Numbered from the stretch's first letter, positions 33,845 through 47,163 are shown. The stretch: 64,000 nucleotides of DNA from Plenodomus lindquistii (GCA_025504975.1 JANUWI010000001.1:4092001-4156000); one strand, 5' to 3'. Notes: generated from the letters alone by a model not told the origin. Translations and numbers: made by a program.

Positions 33845-35409
33845 ATGGCGACCGTCAAGAAGTTTAGCGACCTACCGGGAGAGCTGGTCCAGCACATTGC
33901 GCAACACCTTCTGAGAGCAGTTTCTGTGCCTGAAGCTTGGGCAATTCGAGGTGCATCGCGTGCGTCGGACCTCTCCATGATCCTCAGTTTTAGCTGACGA
34001 CATAAGGCGCGTTGCGGGACGCAATCACCTACGAAGTTATCCACCACGTTCCGACAACCGAATTCACCAGAGCCTCAGCGCATGATCGACATGGCTGGGA
34101 CAAAGCGCGTGGCAGGCGCATTCTGCAACGTCTCATTGGCCTAGTACACGAAAGCCCTGTACGCAAAACTATGGAGGACGATGTATACATGGTCAACAAA
34201 TCTCTAGCCGAAGATGTCCTAGGCTATCAAGGACATGTCGACACCTCCTCCATGATGGCGACGTACACGAAGAAGATTATGCACTGGAAGGCTTATGCAT
34301 CGCCAGCCGATTGCGCAGATTACATATTGCGCGTTCCTGGGAGTCATCACTCTAATATCCCGTATTTAAGCCTCGTGTGCAGTGCTGTTGCCGCAACTGG
34401 AAGTGTCGCTACGTTCCATTGCTACTTCCGAAACTTCTGGGACCCCTCTCATCTTAACGCCAAGGGAAAACTGCGAGAGCTTCCGAACCTCTGGCCTGAG
34501 CCTCTAAGTGCAGCAGCATCGACAGGGGAGTTGGACATGGTGCACTTTCTGCTTTCACTTCTCAAGGAGAGATGGCAGACAGAAGGCTCCTCCCACCCTC
34601 GAATCCTCCATGAGGCGATTGACGCTGCACTTCGGTCAAAACAGGTCGAAGTCGTGAACGTACTTGCCAAATTTAGAGGGGAACTCGGCTTTAAGGCATC
34701 TACTTACCGAGCTTGCTGTTCTTCCACTGTCCCATGCGCTGAGACCTGGTTGAGCACTGCTGCTGCAACAGGGTGCTTCAAAGCCTGTTACGCAGCATTG
34801 GATGCTATCCCAAAGCATCCTCACTATCCAGATAAACATGAGATGTTTCTTTTCGTCCAAGCATGCAAGTACGGTCAGACTGACCTCATGCGTCGAATCC
34901 AAAAGCGCCTCCCAGCAAATTTGCTGCGGATGTCAGTTAGAGGATCGAGCGAGGCAGCAGCACATGGCCAAGTAGGCGCCATTAAAGTCCTACAGGAACT
35001 TGGAACCCAATTCAATGATTACCAAATAATGGGGAACGCAATCGTTCATGGGAACATGCCCACAATGTTGCTTCTTTTGAAAATCGGGTTGAAAATTGAT
35101 CGGAACCTCTTCGTTATAGCCTGTTGTCACCTCAGGGCCATGAAGTACAACAATTTGCGCGATTTCAAGGGCGACATGGCGAAGCCTCTAGCTTTATGGC
35201 TTACTTACAAGCTTACGAGGGTTGAGAGCCCGACGTCAGAATATGACATACAGGCCTTCCATCGTCTGGTCGAGGATGTGGAAGACAGCAAGTACTTGGC
35301 CGCCAGCGTCGAGCGTCTGACCAAGCTACTTACAATAGGCCGCGCGAGCCTGGAGATTTCTGGAGATGGACCACGTTGGGAAGAAGGTCATGAGCACAAT
35401 ATGAGCTAA
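33845..35409 (+). CDS. F-box-like/ankyrin repeat protein, copy 2, 505 aa
   Basis: Exon 1 is 33845-33959 (115 nt) and exon 2 is 34007-35409; the 47-nt intron is GTGCGT to ATAAG, phase 1. Residues 6-50 resemble an F-box (DLPGELVQHIAQHLL, then AWAIRGASR and DAITYEV); F-box proteins recruit substrates to SCF ubiquitin ligases through Skp1. From about 205 to 420 come degenerate ankyrin-type repeats (PLSAAASTGELDMVHFLL; SEAAAHGQVGAIKVLQELG; GNAIVHGNMPTMLLLLKIG), presumed protein-binding. The C-terminus has VEDVEDSKYLAASVE, which recurs as NDVEDSKSFSKRAE in copy 4. There is no signal or membrane segment. The frame is intact. The F-box assignment is by pattern only and the substrate is unknown. Confidence 0.85.
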
Positions 35410-36196
35410 TGGCTCTTGGAGGATATGGCCATTTAGCCATTGTGATGTGACTCCATCACGAAGACTGACCACATTTACAACACGACAATCAGACCCACGT
35501 AGAATTTCCACGGTATGAATCGATACATACTACGAACCGTGTCAAACCGAAGAGTAGTTGTCCTGCTTACCATGACAAGCAACACACGCACCCTCCAAGC
35601 TCTATCCTTCATTTAATCGTAATCCGGCTACCAACATACGCGTCAGAGTACCATTTGCACATCTAACTCTTTGCAGATCGAGTGAGTTCCACCACATGTT
35701 GCGTCTATGAATGTATCCTTCCTCTTCCAAGATGAGTGTCTGACATCCCCATTCATCGCGCGAAATCACATTCTACTAGACTGTATAACATTACGTTGCC
35801 CTCTCACCTCCGTCATAGAAACTCCTTATAGTAATCTTTCAACACCCTCGTTCGCTTGCTGTACAAATTGCTTGCTATGATATGCAACGCGTCCTTGATA
35901 CCCTCTTACTGTTCATCGTGCCCTCGGCACTCAAATTTCTGAGAAGATTTCCAACGATGAAAGGTGAAGGTGAAGGTGGAATGGTCTTCAGGCCATCCGT
36001 TTGCTCGACAACGGGGAAAGTGGAGCCCTCGCGCTCTTACCTCTACATGGGCCCACAGCTTTCTCAACTCTACCTCCCACTCGAATCTGTGGCGAGACCG
36101 CGCACCTGCACGCCGCGCTGCCCCACGCCGCGTCCCGCTGTCGCCCTCGCGCGCTCTACCAGCAATTGGCACTCTGATCGTATCTATCTACGCGCC
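35410..36196. other. Spacer between family copies 2 and 3
   Basis: No gene supported. The open frame at 35882-36349 overlaps the real first exon of copy 3 and lacks motifs upstream of it. Confidence 0.45.
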
Positions 36197-37672
36197 ATGG
36201 CGCCCCCGAAAAGCGTGAGTGATCTGCCGCGAGAGCTGGTGGATCGAATCATTGAGTGTTCTGTGCTTGACAACACATTGGATGCCTCGTGGATGATGCG
36301 AGGAGTTTCGCGTACGTTCTCGTATGGTCCCATGGGAAAGTCTAGCTGACATTCATCAGGGTACTTTCGTGAAGCAATCGAGGACCTGCTCATCCATCGC
36401 CTTCCCGCTCTTCCACACGCCTCAGATTTACACATCGACCACGCCGTCCTCGAAGCTATCATTGGGCCTTTGCTTGGAAGTCAGATACGAAGAGCCACAA
36501 GACATTCCACGTTCACTAACATCGAGGCACAAGCCGAAGCAATTTTGCGAGTCGAGGTTCACACAAACGTGGCTGACATGAAAGAGCGTTACATGAAGAA
36601 CATTATTCGATACATGTCAACTGACAGCAAAGAAGATGCTATAAGACGTTTGTTCGAATACGGAGGATCGCGGAAAAATCTCTGTCGTCCTCAACCACCC
36701 GAAGCTCTGGTGCATCTATCTGCTGCCGCCGCCACTGGAAGTCTCTGTGCGGTCCGTTACTACCTCCAAGCTGATTGTCAATGGCCGAAATTCGATTGCT
36801 ACAGTGGGCATTCAGATTGTTGCTTCAAGCTGGATCCCCTGCATGCTGCGGTATCTAGAGGGCATCTTGAGATTGTGGAATATCTTGTAACGATCCTCAA
36901 GAACCATGCTCCAAATGACAACGAGTGGTCATCTTCTTACGAAAACTTTCACACTACAGTCAGCCTCTCAATTCGAGCCGGGGATCGCGCGATGTTTGAA
37001 GCGCTTGCAGGGTTTGCGAAACAGCTCGACATGTGGGCTGGCAAAGGTCAAATGTGTGAATGGGACTGGGACCTATGGCTTGAAAGCGCGGCACGGTCGG
37101 GAAGTCAAGCTATGTGTCAGTCAGTACTGGATTCTATCACCGAGCCGTACATCAAGCGACGTCGTAGCAAGCAGAAGATCTTTCTGAAGGCTTGTCAGTT
37201 CGGCCAAACCGTTCTCATCCGTCGCTTCCTCAGGCAGCGCATGGTGACGATCTCTAATATCGGGCCCAAGGCCATGTACACAGCGGTCAAATACGGACAC
37301 GAGAGCGTCCTGGATCTGTTGCTTGAGTCTGGAGCCAGCATCACCGAGGGTCGTCCGATCGTCGCGGCGATCATATGTGGAGATGTTCCCATGATGAAAG
37401 TCTTGCTGTCACACGGTGCAAAGATCGACGAAGAGGTCGTTGTCAGGGTACAGAGCCGCCTCGCTGAGATCCAATACGATGGTTTGCAGTCATTCGGGGT
37501 GCACAGGTGGAGATCCCTGGCATTCTACTTCGCGTTCCAGCGTGTGAAGAATGTCAAACTTGCTCGCAAGAGCAAGAAGGACTACGGGTCTCTTCTGGTG
37601 GCAGATGTCGAGAAGGAATATACGAGTGAAAAACTTGAGTCTATCATGAAAACCAATCAAGGGGCAGTGTAA
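36197..37672 (+). CDS. F-box-like/ankyrin repeat protein, copy 3, 475 aa
   Basis: Exon 1 is 36197-36311 (115 nt), the intron 36312-36359 (48 nt, GTACGT to TCAG, CTGAC branch) and exon 2 is 36360-37672. The N-terminus (SDLPRELVDRIIECS, then MMRGVSR and YFREAIEDLL) is F-box-like. This copy has the clearest ankyrin repeats: LDPLHAAVSRGHLEIVEYLV, YTAVKYGHESVLDLLLESGA and AAIICGDVPMMKVLLSHGAK, in about residues 210-400. It is shorter and more diverged than copies 2 and 4, with different sequence between the F-box-like part and the repeats. The C-terminal ADVEKEYTSEKLE stretch matches the family's end block. Intact frame, probably functional. Role inferred as a substrate adaptor. Confidence 0.85.
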
Positions 37673-38535
37673 GCGGGTTGAGTTTGTCCTTGGGGCTGAA
37701 CGGACTGGCAGGACATGACGAAGGAAGCATACTCGAAGCTGTATGGCGGGCACGAGCTCGTTTTCTCTAGGCACCCATGCAACGTCAGGGAGTCTCAGTA
37801 ATATTCACAGAGCAGCAACACGTCGAAGAAGTAGCCCAAAATCTGTCATGGATTAGTATATGAAGAAGTTTCTTTCTCAGTCTTGTAATTAACTATGATA
37901 CTCCTGCCATGTGATGCTTTAGGTGCTGAAGTTGTGGTAGATTACAGGGCGGGTGCGTCAAAAGACATCAGCTCCTTCGTAACAGCAGGATAAATGGGTG
38001 CGTTCAAATTCAACGATTTCTTTACGCAGAAATCAAACTTGACTCTTCGAAACTGGATGATGAACAAGGCGACGTTCACCCACCAAAACATCAGCCCCAC
38101 ATCCGCTTACGGTAGCTCCCGTCCGTCCCCACGTGTAACCCATGCCCACCCACCAAAGTATACGCTGGCACCTTCACCGGAACCAAGCACACCTCGTTCA
38201 TCATCAGCACACAGCCACACGCCCTTGTCATCTGCCCTTTTTGAGTTACAACACCGTTGCATCGAGGCGCATGGGAGGACTATGACTGGAGGAATTCGCA
38301 GGTGTGCCTGGCCCATCGGCTGACACCGGGTCTGCGGCAACCGTCAGCTACAACCTTGATTTCTTACATTTGCGCGAATGCGCAATGGAGATGGGTACTT
38401 ATGATGAGGCTCCAGGCAGCCATGGATGATGTCCAAAACCTTTCTCCAATTCACACCTTGTTCTTCATAGTGCGCACTTTGTTGTGGTTGAGCGCAATCT
38501 AGCAATTACGACTTCTGGTCTAATCATTTTGCGCA
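37673..38535. other. Intergenic between the ankyrin cluster and the zinc-finger gene
   Basis: An open frame at 37994-38323 (109 codons) is Pro/Ser/His-rich without motifs and is not accepted as a gene. Confidence 0.4.
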
Positions 38536-40446
38536 ATGGAGGCCACAACTGTCAGCCAATACACGCGTGCTGGCCTAGCGAGGCTGAGTAAATCAAGAGT
38601 CGCATGTAGACGTGACTCGCTTTCGTCATCGAGAACTCGCGATTCAGGATACAACAGCGATCTTGAAGCTCTCTCGCCGCTTGATCTTCCACTTTCTGGT
38701 AAAGGTAAGTTGAGATGCACTACACGAAAAAAGGCCATGGCTAAAAGTTCGACAGACGTGTTTCCTGGACCTGTTCCATACCAACCGAACTTCCTGATCA
38801 GTAACCTGTCACCCGCATCAAAGAAGGCCTGCGAGATCGAAGGCTCTATACGGAAGCACAGGGCGTCCATTACCAGCAATCCTGCTTCGGGATGCACATC
38901 GACCTGCAGAAGACGACCCTCTGCCGTACTCCCGGATCTATCCGAGACTGAGACCTCTCGATCCTGCTCGCCTCGAATTGAGCCAGAGGAGGACACCGAG
39001 CTCCACGGCGAAGACATTGAGAAGTGGATCCAAGAAAATTTACCTTCTCGGGACCGACCAAAAGAGCGAGTGTTATCAATCGCCTCGCTATCCTCTTCAA
39101 GCAGCTGCGAGATGTACACGAGTACAGACGTCAGTGACGATGAGCGCGAGCACGATCCTCGACTCACGCAGTTCTCTAGACCTCGGTCAACCCTGAAGGC
39201 CATCGAACTGATCATCCGCAAGGTGGAGGTCAACCTTCTTCATGCAGCTTATAGGCAGTGTACGAACAAGAACACGTCGAGTCGTCGGGATGCATCTCGC
39301 ACAGGATCTCAGCAGAGCAGCCACAAAGCATTGCAAAGTTCAGCGCACAAGCGTAAATCTCACCCTGAGGGTAGTCCACCGCCTGGCGACGACGACCACG
39401 ACGATGGACCGCACAAACGCCGCCGCGGATCCGCTATCGTCATGGCTGACGAATCTGATACCGGCGCTAGGTTCGCATGTCCCTTCTATAAACACGACCC
39501 CGAGCAATATCGCAGTCGACGCACATGCCCTGGACCGGGATGGCCAACCGTCCATCGAATGAAGGAACATTTGTATCGATCACATGCTCAACCCATCTTC
39601 TGCCCAATATGCTACGCGACTTTCAAGTCGGACAGGGAGCAGTCAGATCATGTGCGGTTACAGCAATGCCAAAGGTCCGCACCGCGACATATTGACGGCA
39701 TCGACAGAGAGACAGTGTGGACTCTTCGGAAGCGCACCACTGCTCTGCGGTTAGAAGAGGATAAATGGCGTGACGTGTATCACGTCTTGTTTCCAGATGT
39801 GCCTGACGGCGATATCCCATCGCCTTGTAAGTGGCCACCCACGAAGAGAAGTTTTAGAAGAGAGGACTGACGTCTCCCAGTCTACGACTGCGATTCTCCA
39901 AGCGAATCATCTCGTCGATTCCGCCGCGACCTGCTTCGACGGGTACAAGCCGAGCTCTTCGCTACGGCTGATCAGGTGCCAAGTCCCGTGGAGCAACAGC
40001 TCCTGCAGCGAGTAGCGCATATCATCCGCAATTGCGAAGAGGATCTCCTGAGAACCAACAGCGCTCCGGCTGGTATTTCGCTCCCTGACCAGCGTAGAAG
40101 TAGTACCACCTCGACACTTAGCATGTTATCCACCGCGTCGTCGTCAGGGCACGCGACCCCACATGCAGCCAACGCCTATCCGCTGCAGTACACAACAACA
40201 CTGCACCCGCCTCCAGTACAGGCAGACTATCTTACTGTCGATCGACAACCCAGTATAGCGTGTGGCCCAGCACCATATCCTTCAGAACCGACAATCAACA
40301 TCCCACCCCTAATCTGGGATGACACTACATACAACCCGTTCAGCCTAGGGATTGAATGGGATCGTGTTTTCCCGTCAGGGCTGAATACGCAGATTGACGA
40401 GAATGCCGAGTCTTTGATCGAGTTTTCTGTTCCCATGTACACCTAG
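38536..40446 (+). CDS. C2H2-type zinc-finger protein, 618 aa, probable nuclear regulator
   Basis: Exon 1 is 38536-39826 and exon 2 is 39881-40446; the 54-nt intron has GTAAGT and CCCAG. The first 300 residues are Ser/Arg-rich and disordered, with a basic KRRRGSA stretch (near 300) that could be a nuclear signal. At about 312-380 comes the fungal motif FACPFYKHDPEQYRS, then CPGPGWPTVHRMKEHLYRSH, then FCPICYATFKS...SDH. These Cys and His pairs fit two atypical zinc fingers. The stretch RDVYHVLFPDV that follows, and the FYDC joint made by splicing, also belong to this family, common in Pezizomycotina. The C-terminal 150 residues hold a helical segment (EQQLLQRVAHIIRNCEEDLL) and an acidic, aromatic tail. 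Targets are unknown. DNA binding is not proven for this family. Confidence 0.85.
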
Positions 40447-41970
40447 GAGCAAACCAGAAGGCTTGTTTATCGCAGTATACACCACATACTACAAACTCTG
40501 TAGAAAGATTATTATATATAACGTGCATCCTCTAGGAGTAGTAGAGCAGATACTACATTAGCTCTGTGTACCTTTGCAGCCTTGTTGTAACCATATAGGC
40601 CTAGGCATCATGCTCGTATAGTAAAGTGAGGACCTAATAGACACAAGCTATTTCGTATACTTGACCAAGCATCTCTCCAAGAAGATCCAATCTCAGTACC
40701 ACTCGGACCGTTCCCCAATATCGCATCACGCAACAAAACCAATGATCCGAGATGACGTCGACAGCAACGCCTAATCCACGTCACAAAATATGAACACGTG
40801 CTGAGCGCCCGGAGAGATAAGCCCAATCCGAATAGGTACGGCACTTGAATCCTGTCAGCCTCTCGGGCCGTTGAACGTCGTCAATAAACCTTGCAAACGC
40901 ATCCTCATCCTCCAACCATCGCTTATCTATGCGCCTGCGACCATGTTTGATGATGTCGGAGGCTGGCTGGTGATGTACTATGTACTGATACCGCGAAATG
41001 CAGGAGATCTACGATCTACCAGATGCAGCATGTGGTAGAGTGACGAGGCATTGACAGTATGTAGGTGGAATCGGCTAAGGTACCCTGTTGTGGATTGGAG
41101 TTGCCAGACTCGTTGTGCATGGTGGAGACGTGAGGTTGGGGAAGGGCTGCGGGAGAGCGTGGGGTACAATCGTCAGAACGACGTCTTGATCACTGCGCAT
41201 TTGACGTATGTGTGCAGCAAGCCGTGTCACCGTGCTGCAGCATCCTGTGTACTGTCGTTATACCCGTAGAAGGATTCTGTGCGTCGGTATGACCTTACGG
41301 ATATTGAACCACGTGCGAAGTGCTCTCTGTATCGCGAGTCTGTCACCCACTGCAACATATGGTCCTAAGGTTGAGCGACGGGACACAACGTGCAGCAACG
41401 ACAAACCACGACAGACATGACTAAAGATCGTCTTCAGACCTTTAACCCCATGGATATCGCAATCAAGCAATTGCCAACACCTCCCCAATCAAAGTCTGTC
41501 TAACTCACAAACATCATCGCGGTCTTCTTCGCCGTCATCTCGGCGAAGTTGGGATCCACCAGTCGCGAGCCCCAACCCCAACCCCAAGCCCCCTTGTAAC
41601 CATGTACTCCCTTTTGCCCAGCAATTGCCAATGCCATTTGCCCAGCCCCTTCTCTCACACGCAGATTTGCAACAATCAAATCAAGCCCGAAAAGAAAATT
41701 CCTGACACGTTTCAAAGATGATACGAGACGCGTGCTGCGATGGGTGTAGGGTGGGCTTTTCCTCGGCACGCTTGCGGCGTTGAGACTTGCGAATGGGAAA
41801 GCGTGTGCGCGTCCATGTCAATCCCACGGGTGGTGGCTGGCTAGGTCAAATCAGTATGCACTATGCGATATCTAATTCAGTGTCTATTGCAAAGACGAAC
41901 AACCATGGACTAAGAGACACGAAGCAGCACCGGCACCAGCGCACACGAAAATTCAACTAGAGCCATCAAT

Positions 41971-41994
41971 CAGCCAGCCAGCCAGCCAGCCAGC
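41971..41994. repeat. (CAGC)n tetranucleotide repeat
   Basis: Six perfect copies followed by two degenerate CAATCAGC copies. Confidence 0.9.
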
Positions 41995-42395
41995 CAATCA
42001 GCCAATCCTCTCAGTCTCAAAATGGGAAGGAACCAAGCACATTGACCAGAAAACCAATGTACATATCCCCAACAAAGTACAACACCTAAGCAATTCATCC
42101 CATTGCGACGTGACCACGCATCTCCACAAACTGTGCAACCCGCCCCCAAGACCACACTAACAATCATCGATTGCTTCATTTTGCATAACCATGCATTCGC
42201 TTATGCAGTCCCCACAACTGGCTGCATGCACCAACAGTACTGTGCACCCACCCACACCCGATCCCCCCCCCCTTTCTCCAACCCCTCATTGGCCAATTCC
42301 ATCATGCAACCCAAGCTCCGTCGGTCGGCTCGCTGCAGGACCTCGCATATGGATAAGCTTGCATGCAGACGTGCAACAAGAGCCAGAGACTTATG

Positions 42396-42427
42396 TACTC
42401 TACTCTACTCTACTCTACTCTACTCTA
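42396..42427. repeat. (TACTC)n pentanucleotide repeat
   Basis: Six tandem copies of TACTC. Confidence 0.9.
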
Positions 42428-42997
42428 CGGTTTACCCCGCTCCGTTTCGCGTAGCTTGCAGCTGGAGAGAGCTTGCAAGCTAACGTATTGCAGATCTCAA
42501 AGGGTAGCGCTGCGAACAGCATGCCCTTTTTTCCCGTGTGTCGTCGCGGTGCCGCCGATCATGGTGGCTGGATGTCGGATCGACATGCGAGATGAATTTG
42601 TGAGACACGCACGTCTTGCGCGCCGCGCACCGCGAATCTGACCGATGGCGCGGAGGGAGAGACGAGCAGTCGCGCGAGTTTAGCGGCGATTTATTGCGGC
42701 TCGGGCATGTACGGCCGTACATAGCGCCGTGGGCGAGAGCGAATAGGGTCACACATGTAGATGAGCGTTCAGACACGATAGCTGCGATTGTTAGGTAGAG
42801 CAATGGAAGCAAGGAGAGCACAGAAGATATGATTAATGTGTGGTATCAATTATTGCAATGGAATTTAGTGCTTCTGGTATACATGAAGACTAGCAAAGAC
42901 AGCGATGGAAAATTAACCTTGCGTACAAGGTGGGTTCATCAGACCCTACGGATATCCAACAACTACACATTCGCGCTTTATCTTATACATGTAACAT

Positions 42998-45900
42998 TTA
43001 CTCATCATCATCCTCCTCAACAGCGCGGGGGGCAAGCACGTAACGAGTAGTTCCGTGCTTGTCCTTTCCGTGCTCGAGAGACAGCTTGCTAAGAGCAGCA
43101 ATCATGTTCTCAATCGCAGGGTTCTTGCGGCTGCGGTCCTTGCGGCCGAGGGTATCCAACCATGCGATGCGGTTGAGCAGGTAGTAGACGATGGCAATGA
43201 TGATGGTGACACCAATGGAGTAAGCCCAGATGACAACAACGGTGACAATGTCGACCCATCCGTCATCACGGAACTTGGAGTTGAGCGTGGGAGGGTTGGT
43301 CTGGTATGGCTCGCCAGACATCCATCCGAAGACAGTGAAGATGGTGGCAAGAGCGTCGACACCGAGAATGGCGATGATGAGCTGGAAGGATGGGAATGTC
43401 TTTCCACCACGGGTAACAAAGATGAGCCAGTTCTCAGTGAGCGCAACCTCGAGGAAGAGGATAGGCTGGATAGCACCGAAGTTCTGGATGATACCACCGT
43501 TAGGAAGGAAGAGAGTGCCACGGATGACCCAGGTGCCGAGAGCAAGGAGGAGACCAAGAACAACGGAAATCAACCAGATCTTGGGCAATTGCCATTCGAC
43601 GGGGCGAGGTTCAGAGTGGGCATTGTCATAAGCGACGGCGACGGTAGCCAAATCGGCGAATAGGGCAAGGAAGACAATGAGCTCGGCACGGATAGTCTCG
43701 TTGAGGATGATCATCGAGGTGACGAGGTAGACTTCCAAGTGCAAGCAGAGCGCGATACGGTACTGGATGTAGGCCTTCATACGCTGGAAAATCTGGCGAG
43801 CAGTCTTGATGGCCAAGACAATCGTGGACAGACCAGGGGCGAGGAAGACGATATCGGCAGCGGCCTGAGCAGCCTCAGTGGAACCTTCGACAGCAATACC
43901 GCAGTCGGACTTCTTCAGGGAAGGAGCATCGTTGACACCGTCACCAGTCATGGCAGTCAAGTGACCACGCTGTTGCAACATTTCGACGACCTGGTACTTG
44001 TGTTCGGGGAAGACTTCGGCGAAACCGTCGGCGCGCTCAACGAGATCGTGCTGGGTGGTACCGGTGAGACCGCCGTGGATAAGCTTGGAGGAGTTGTAGA
44101 CCTTGGTTCCGAGAGCAAGCATCTTGCAGGTCTCCTTGGCAATGGCGATAGCGTCACCACTGTGAGATTGTTAGCATTGCGGTAATCTTGGGTAATGGGT
44201 AGACTTACGTCAACATCTTAACGGGAACACCGAGCTGCTGAGCCTCGACGATGGTCTGAGCGGTATCCTCACGGGGAGGGTCGAACATAGACAAGAGACC
44301 AAGAAGGATCCAGTCACCATCGTTCTTCTGGTAGGCGACACCTAGGGAGCGGAAACCACGGCGAGCAAACTCGGCGGCCTTCTCCTTGTAGAGGGTAGCG
44401 GTGATCTCATCGCAGTTGGCGAGGTTGACAATGGCCTTGGGGGCACCCTTGGCACAGACGTACTTGTCACCACCCATGTGGCAGACGGCGGTGATACGCT
44501 TGGAGACGGGGTCGAAGGGTGTGAACTTCTCGGTCTTCCAGCCCATGTTGAGGATCTCGCGAGCCTTGGGGTAGCGACGGATGGTGAGAATGGTGACCTT
44601 GTCAATGGGGTCGAGCGACTTGAGGTTGTGGGAAGAAGCGAGAGCAGCAACGGCCATCATCCAGTTGATATCCTGACCCTCAGCGACGTAGGGCTCACGG
44701 AGAGACAGCTGGTTAGCAGTGAGGGTACCGGTCTTGTCAGAGCAGAGAACGTCAACACCAGCGAGCGACTCGATGGCAGTGAGCTTCTGAACGATAGCCT
44801 TCTGCTCAGCGAGGTAGGCGGCACCGACAGCGAGTGTGGTAGTGGTGACAACGGGCAGACCGACGGGAACACCGACGATGAACATGATCAGAGCGTAGTG
44901 GAGAAGAGTGACAGACTTGTCAGTTCCCTCACGGTGAACGGAGATGGGGACGTTGCGGAAGAAGGCACCGATCCAGGCGAGCAGGATGAAGAACATGACC
45001 AAGACGAGAAGCGCCGTACCGATGGAGTTCATGATAGCCTTGAAGTGACCCTGATCCTGGGCACCCTGCACAAGAGAGGCAGTGCGTCCAACGAAGGAGT
45101 GCTTAGCGGTGGTGATGACGATACCGTAGGCCTTGCCGCGCTTGCAACCAGTGGTGTAGAAAGCGACTTCTCCCATGTACTTGTCGACAGCGAGAGATTC
45201 ACCGGTGATGGAGGACTGATCGCAAGCAACGAGAGGGTGGCCCTGGGTAATGGGGTTCTCCTCATCGAACTTCTCCTCATCGACCTCGTCATCCTTCTCG
45301 TCCTCTGGGTCGCCATCGTGGAACTTGTCCTCAGCCTTGAGCTTCATGTACAACTCGAAGTCTTCGGGGTGGTCATAGCCGCAGATAAGACGGACATCAC
45401 CGGGGACGGTCTGACCTTCCTCAACGACAACGATATCACCGGGAACGAGCTCGCGTGCGAGAATGGTCTGTTGCTGGTTCTCACGAACGACCACTGCCTT
45501 CATGGCAATGTCACCCTTGAGCGAAGCGACAACGTCAGCAGCCTGCTTCTCCTGGTACCAACCGACAATGGCGTTGAGCAACAGGATACCGCAAATGACA
45601 CCAAAATCGACCCAATCCTTAAGACCGGCAGCTAGGAGAGCAGCGAGCTCCATGACTGCATTGGGTTAGTGTTTGCGCGCTACTGCTGAATGTACAGGGA
45701 TGCTTACCGTATAGAATGGGACCAGTGAAGTAACCGAGGAACTGCTTGAGCAAGTTCGTCTTCTCAGACGAGATCTCGTTGAAACCATAGCGCTTGCGAC
45801 GTTGCTCGACATCCGCGTTGGTGAGACCAGTTCGGAGTTCAGTGTTGAGGTCTGCATGTTTGGTCAGCTGGGATGCTCGTGGTGGCAATGTGGTGCTAAT

Positions 45901-46423
45901 CTCGCATGCAGCGAGGCGCTGCGGGTAGTTTGGTGGAGCTGGCGGCCTAGGTGCCTTGGTGCATGATTGGCTCCACCGCGGCTGCCGCTTGCAAGCTGGG
46001 AGCTTGAGCGCGGACCACCCCCTCGAGCAGCCACCAAAACATGCCTCAGGAGCTCCCCCAACAAAGTGGTACCGGCCATGTGCAGTACTTGCAATGGCGA
46101 TGGGATGGCCGTTGTCGCATGGAATCGCGTAGCTGGAGCGAGAGGGAATTGGATTGAAACTTACACTCGTCGGGCACGGCGCCAGGGTCAGCGACGACAC
46201 CTGCAGCGGTGGGCGAGCCGCTCTTCCAGAACTGCCACCAGGCCTTCTTCTTGGTCGTCTTTTCAGCGTGGGGGTTGACCCTCGCGTCGCGGTAGAAGAG
46301 GATGTACTTTTGCAGGGCAGTGTACTCGTCCATGCCCTCGAACTCGGTCATGGAGACGATTGACTTTTGCCGCTCAGCGGCAGAGCTGGCGCGCGGCCGC
46401 TCGACATCGTCGGTGGGCGCCAT
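42998..46423 (-). CDS. PMA1: Plasma-membrane H+-ATPase (P3A type), 1003 aa
   Basis: This P-type pump exports protons at the cost of ATP and energises nutrient uptake. Exons: 46423-46165, 45851-45708, 45655-44209, 44159-42998; introns of 313, 52 and 49 nt. The actuator motif TGES lies in DQSSITGES (about 280-288), the phosphorylated Asp in CSDKTGTLT (about 440), and the hinge in MTGDGVNDAPSLKKSD. Four membrane helices precede the cytosolic catalytic loop (with GVPVGLPVV in helix 4) and about six follow it. An acidic insert of about 45-50 residues (YDHPEDFE through EENPITQGHP, about 228-278) sits just before the TGES loop and is absent from the classical Neurospora/yeast Pma1. The C-terminus ends in EEDDDE and lacks the classical QRVSTQHE-like regulatory end. 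It therefore belongs to the second class of fungal H+-ATPases. Confidence 0.95.
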
Positions 46424-46616
46424 GGCGATTAAAGAATGCTGGGGGGTTGTCGTATCGTACGTATTATTATGTCCAGAAACTCATGCACAGAGAAGGTTCC
46501 CAGGGTCCTTGGGCGGGTGGGAGAGGTTGCAGTGTTGGGGTCAGCGAGCTCACAAGAGTAACTGCGAGCAAGACCTTCTCTGTGAAAAAGAGCTTGGGGG
46601 AGGCGCGACGGGCTGG

Positions 46617-46624
46617 TTATAAGT
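46617..46624 (-). promoter_or_regulatory. Possible TATA box of the H+-ATPase gene
   Basis: CTTATAAC on the minus strand, about 195 bp upstream of the ATG. Supported by position only. Confidence 0.35.
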
Positions 46625-46933
46625 AGCGTGGAGGCTGGCGCGCGCGCTTGACCAGGGAAAAATCTGAAAATCGCGCAAAGCAGCCAGCGCTCAGGCCCTC
46701 AGTGATTGCAGTAAACCTTGCCCAGAGCCGAGCGCTCCCGGACCACCACAACAAGAGGCAGGCGCGGCCCGTGCGCGCCTGCCTCTGGCAAGTGTGCGCT
46801 ACATCACCGGCCGCCCAGGGCAGGCAGAGATTGGCGGCCCTGCCTGCCACCGCCTGCCACACACATGCATTCACCGGCCGAGCGACGCCATCTGCGTCTG
46901 CATCTGCGCTCGCCGTTTCATTCACTGTTTCTG

Positions 46934-46980
46934 CCATGACCATGACCATGCCCGTGACCGTGACAGTGACAGTGACAGCC
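46934..46980. repeat. Hexanucleotide repeat (CATGAC / GTGACA)
   Basis: About seven units drifting from CATGAC to CGTGAC to AGTGAC. Confidence 0.8.
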
Positions 46981-47163
46981 TCGCTACTCCATACTGACTC
47001 CAGACTCCAGTGTCCAGAGAGCACACTAACTAGCCAACTCGTTCGCTCCGCGCTTCACCTGCTAGTCACAATGAAACACGACGGGCCCAGGGAATGCAAG
47101 GTCGCGCGTGCTTGGCCGCCGCACATTTGTGTTGCTTGCACTCCATGCTCCTTCGCCCTCTGT

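Larger units (their letters stand above)
40447..42997. other. Intergenic, 2.5 kb, downstream of the H+-ATPase gene
   Basis: It holds two microsatellites (listed separately) and many short frames. A minus-strand frame at 41500-41769 has a tempting GTGAGT donor but no partner exon I could find. Confidence 0.45.

Noticed and set aside
37994..38323. 109-codon plus-strand frame
   Set aside because: Low-complexity Pro/Ser/His sequence without motif or splice support.
41500..41769. Minus-strand frame ending at a GTGAGT donor
   Set aside because: No partner exon or known motif was found; left as intergenic.
43055..45635. Long plus-strand open frames (up to 385 codons) opposite the H+-ATPase
   Set aside because: They are antisense shadows of highly biased codons in the ATPase exons. 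The minus strand has all P-type ATPase motifs.
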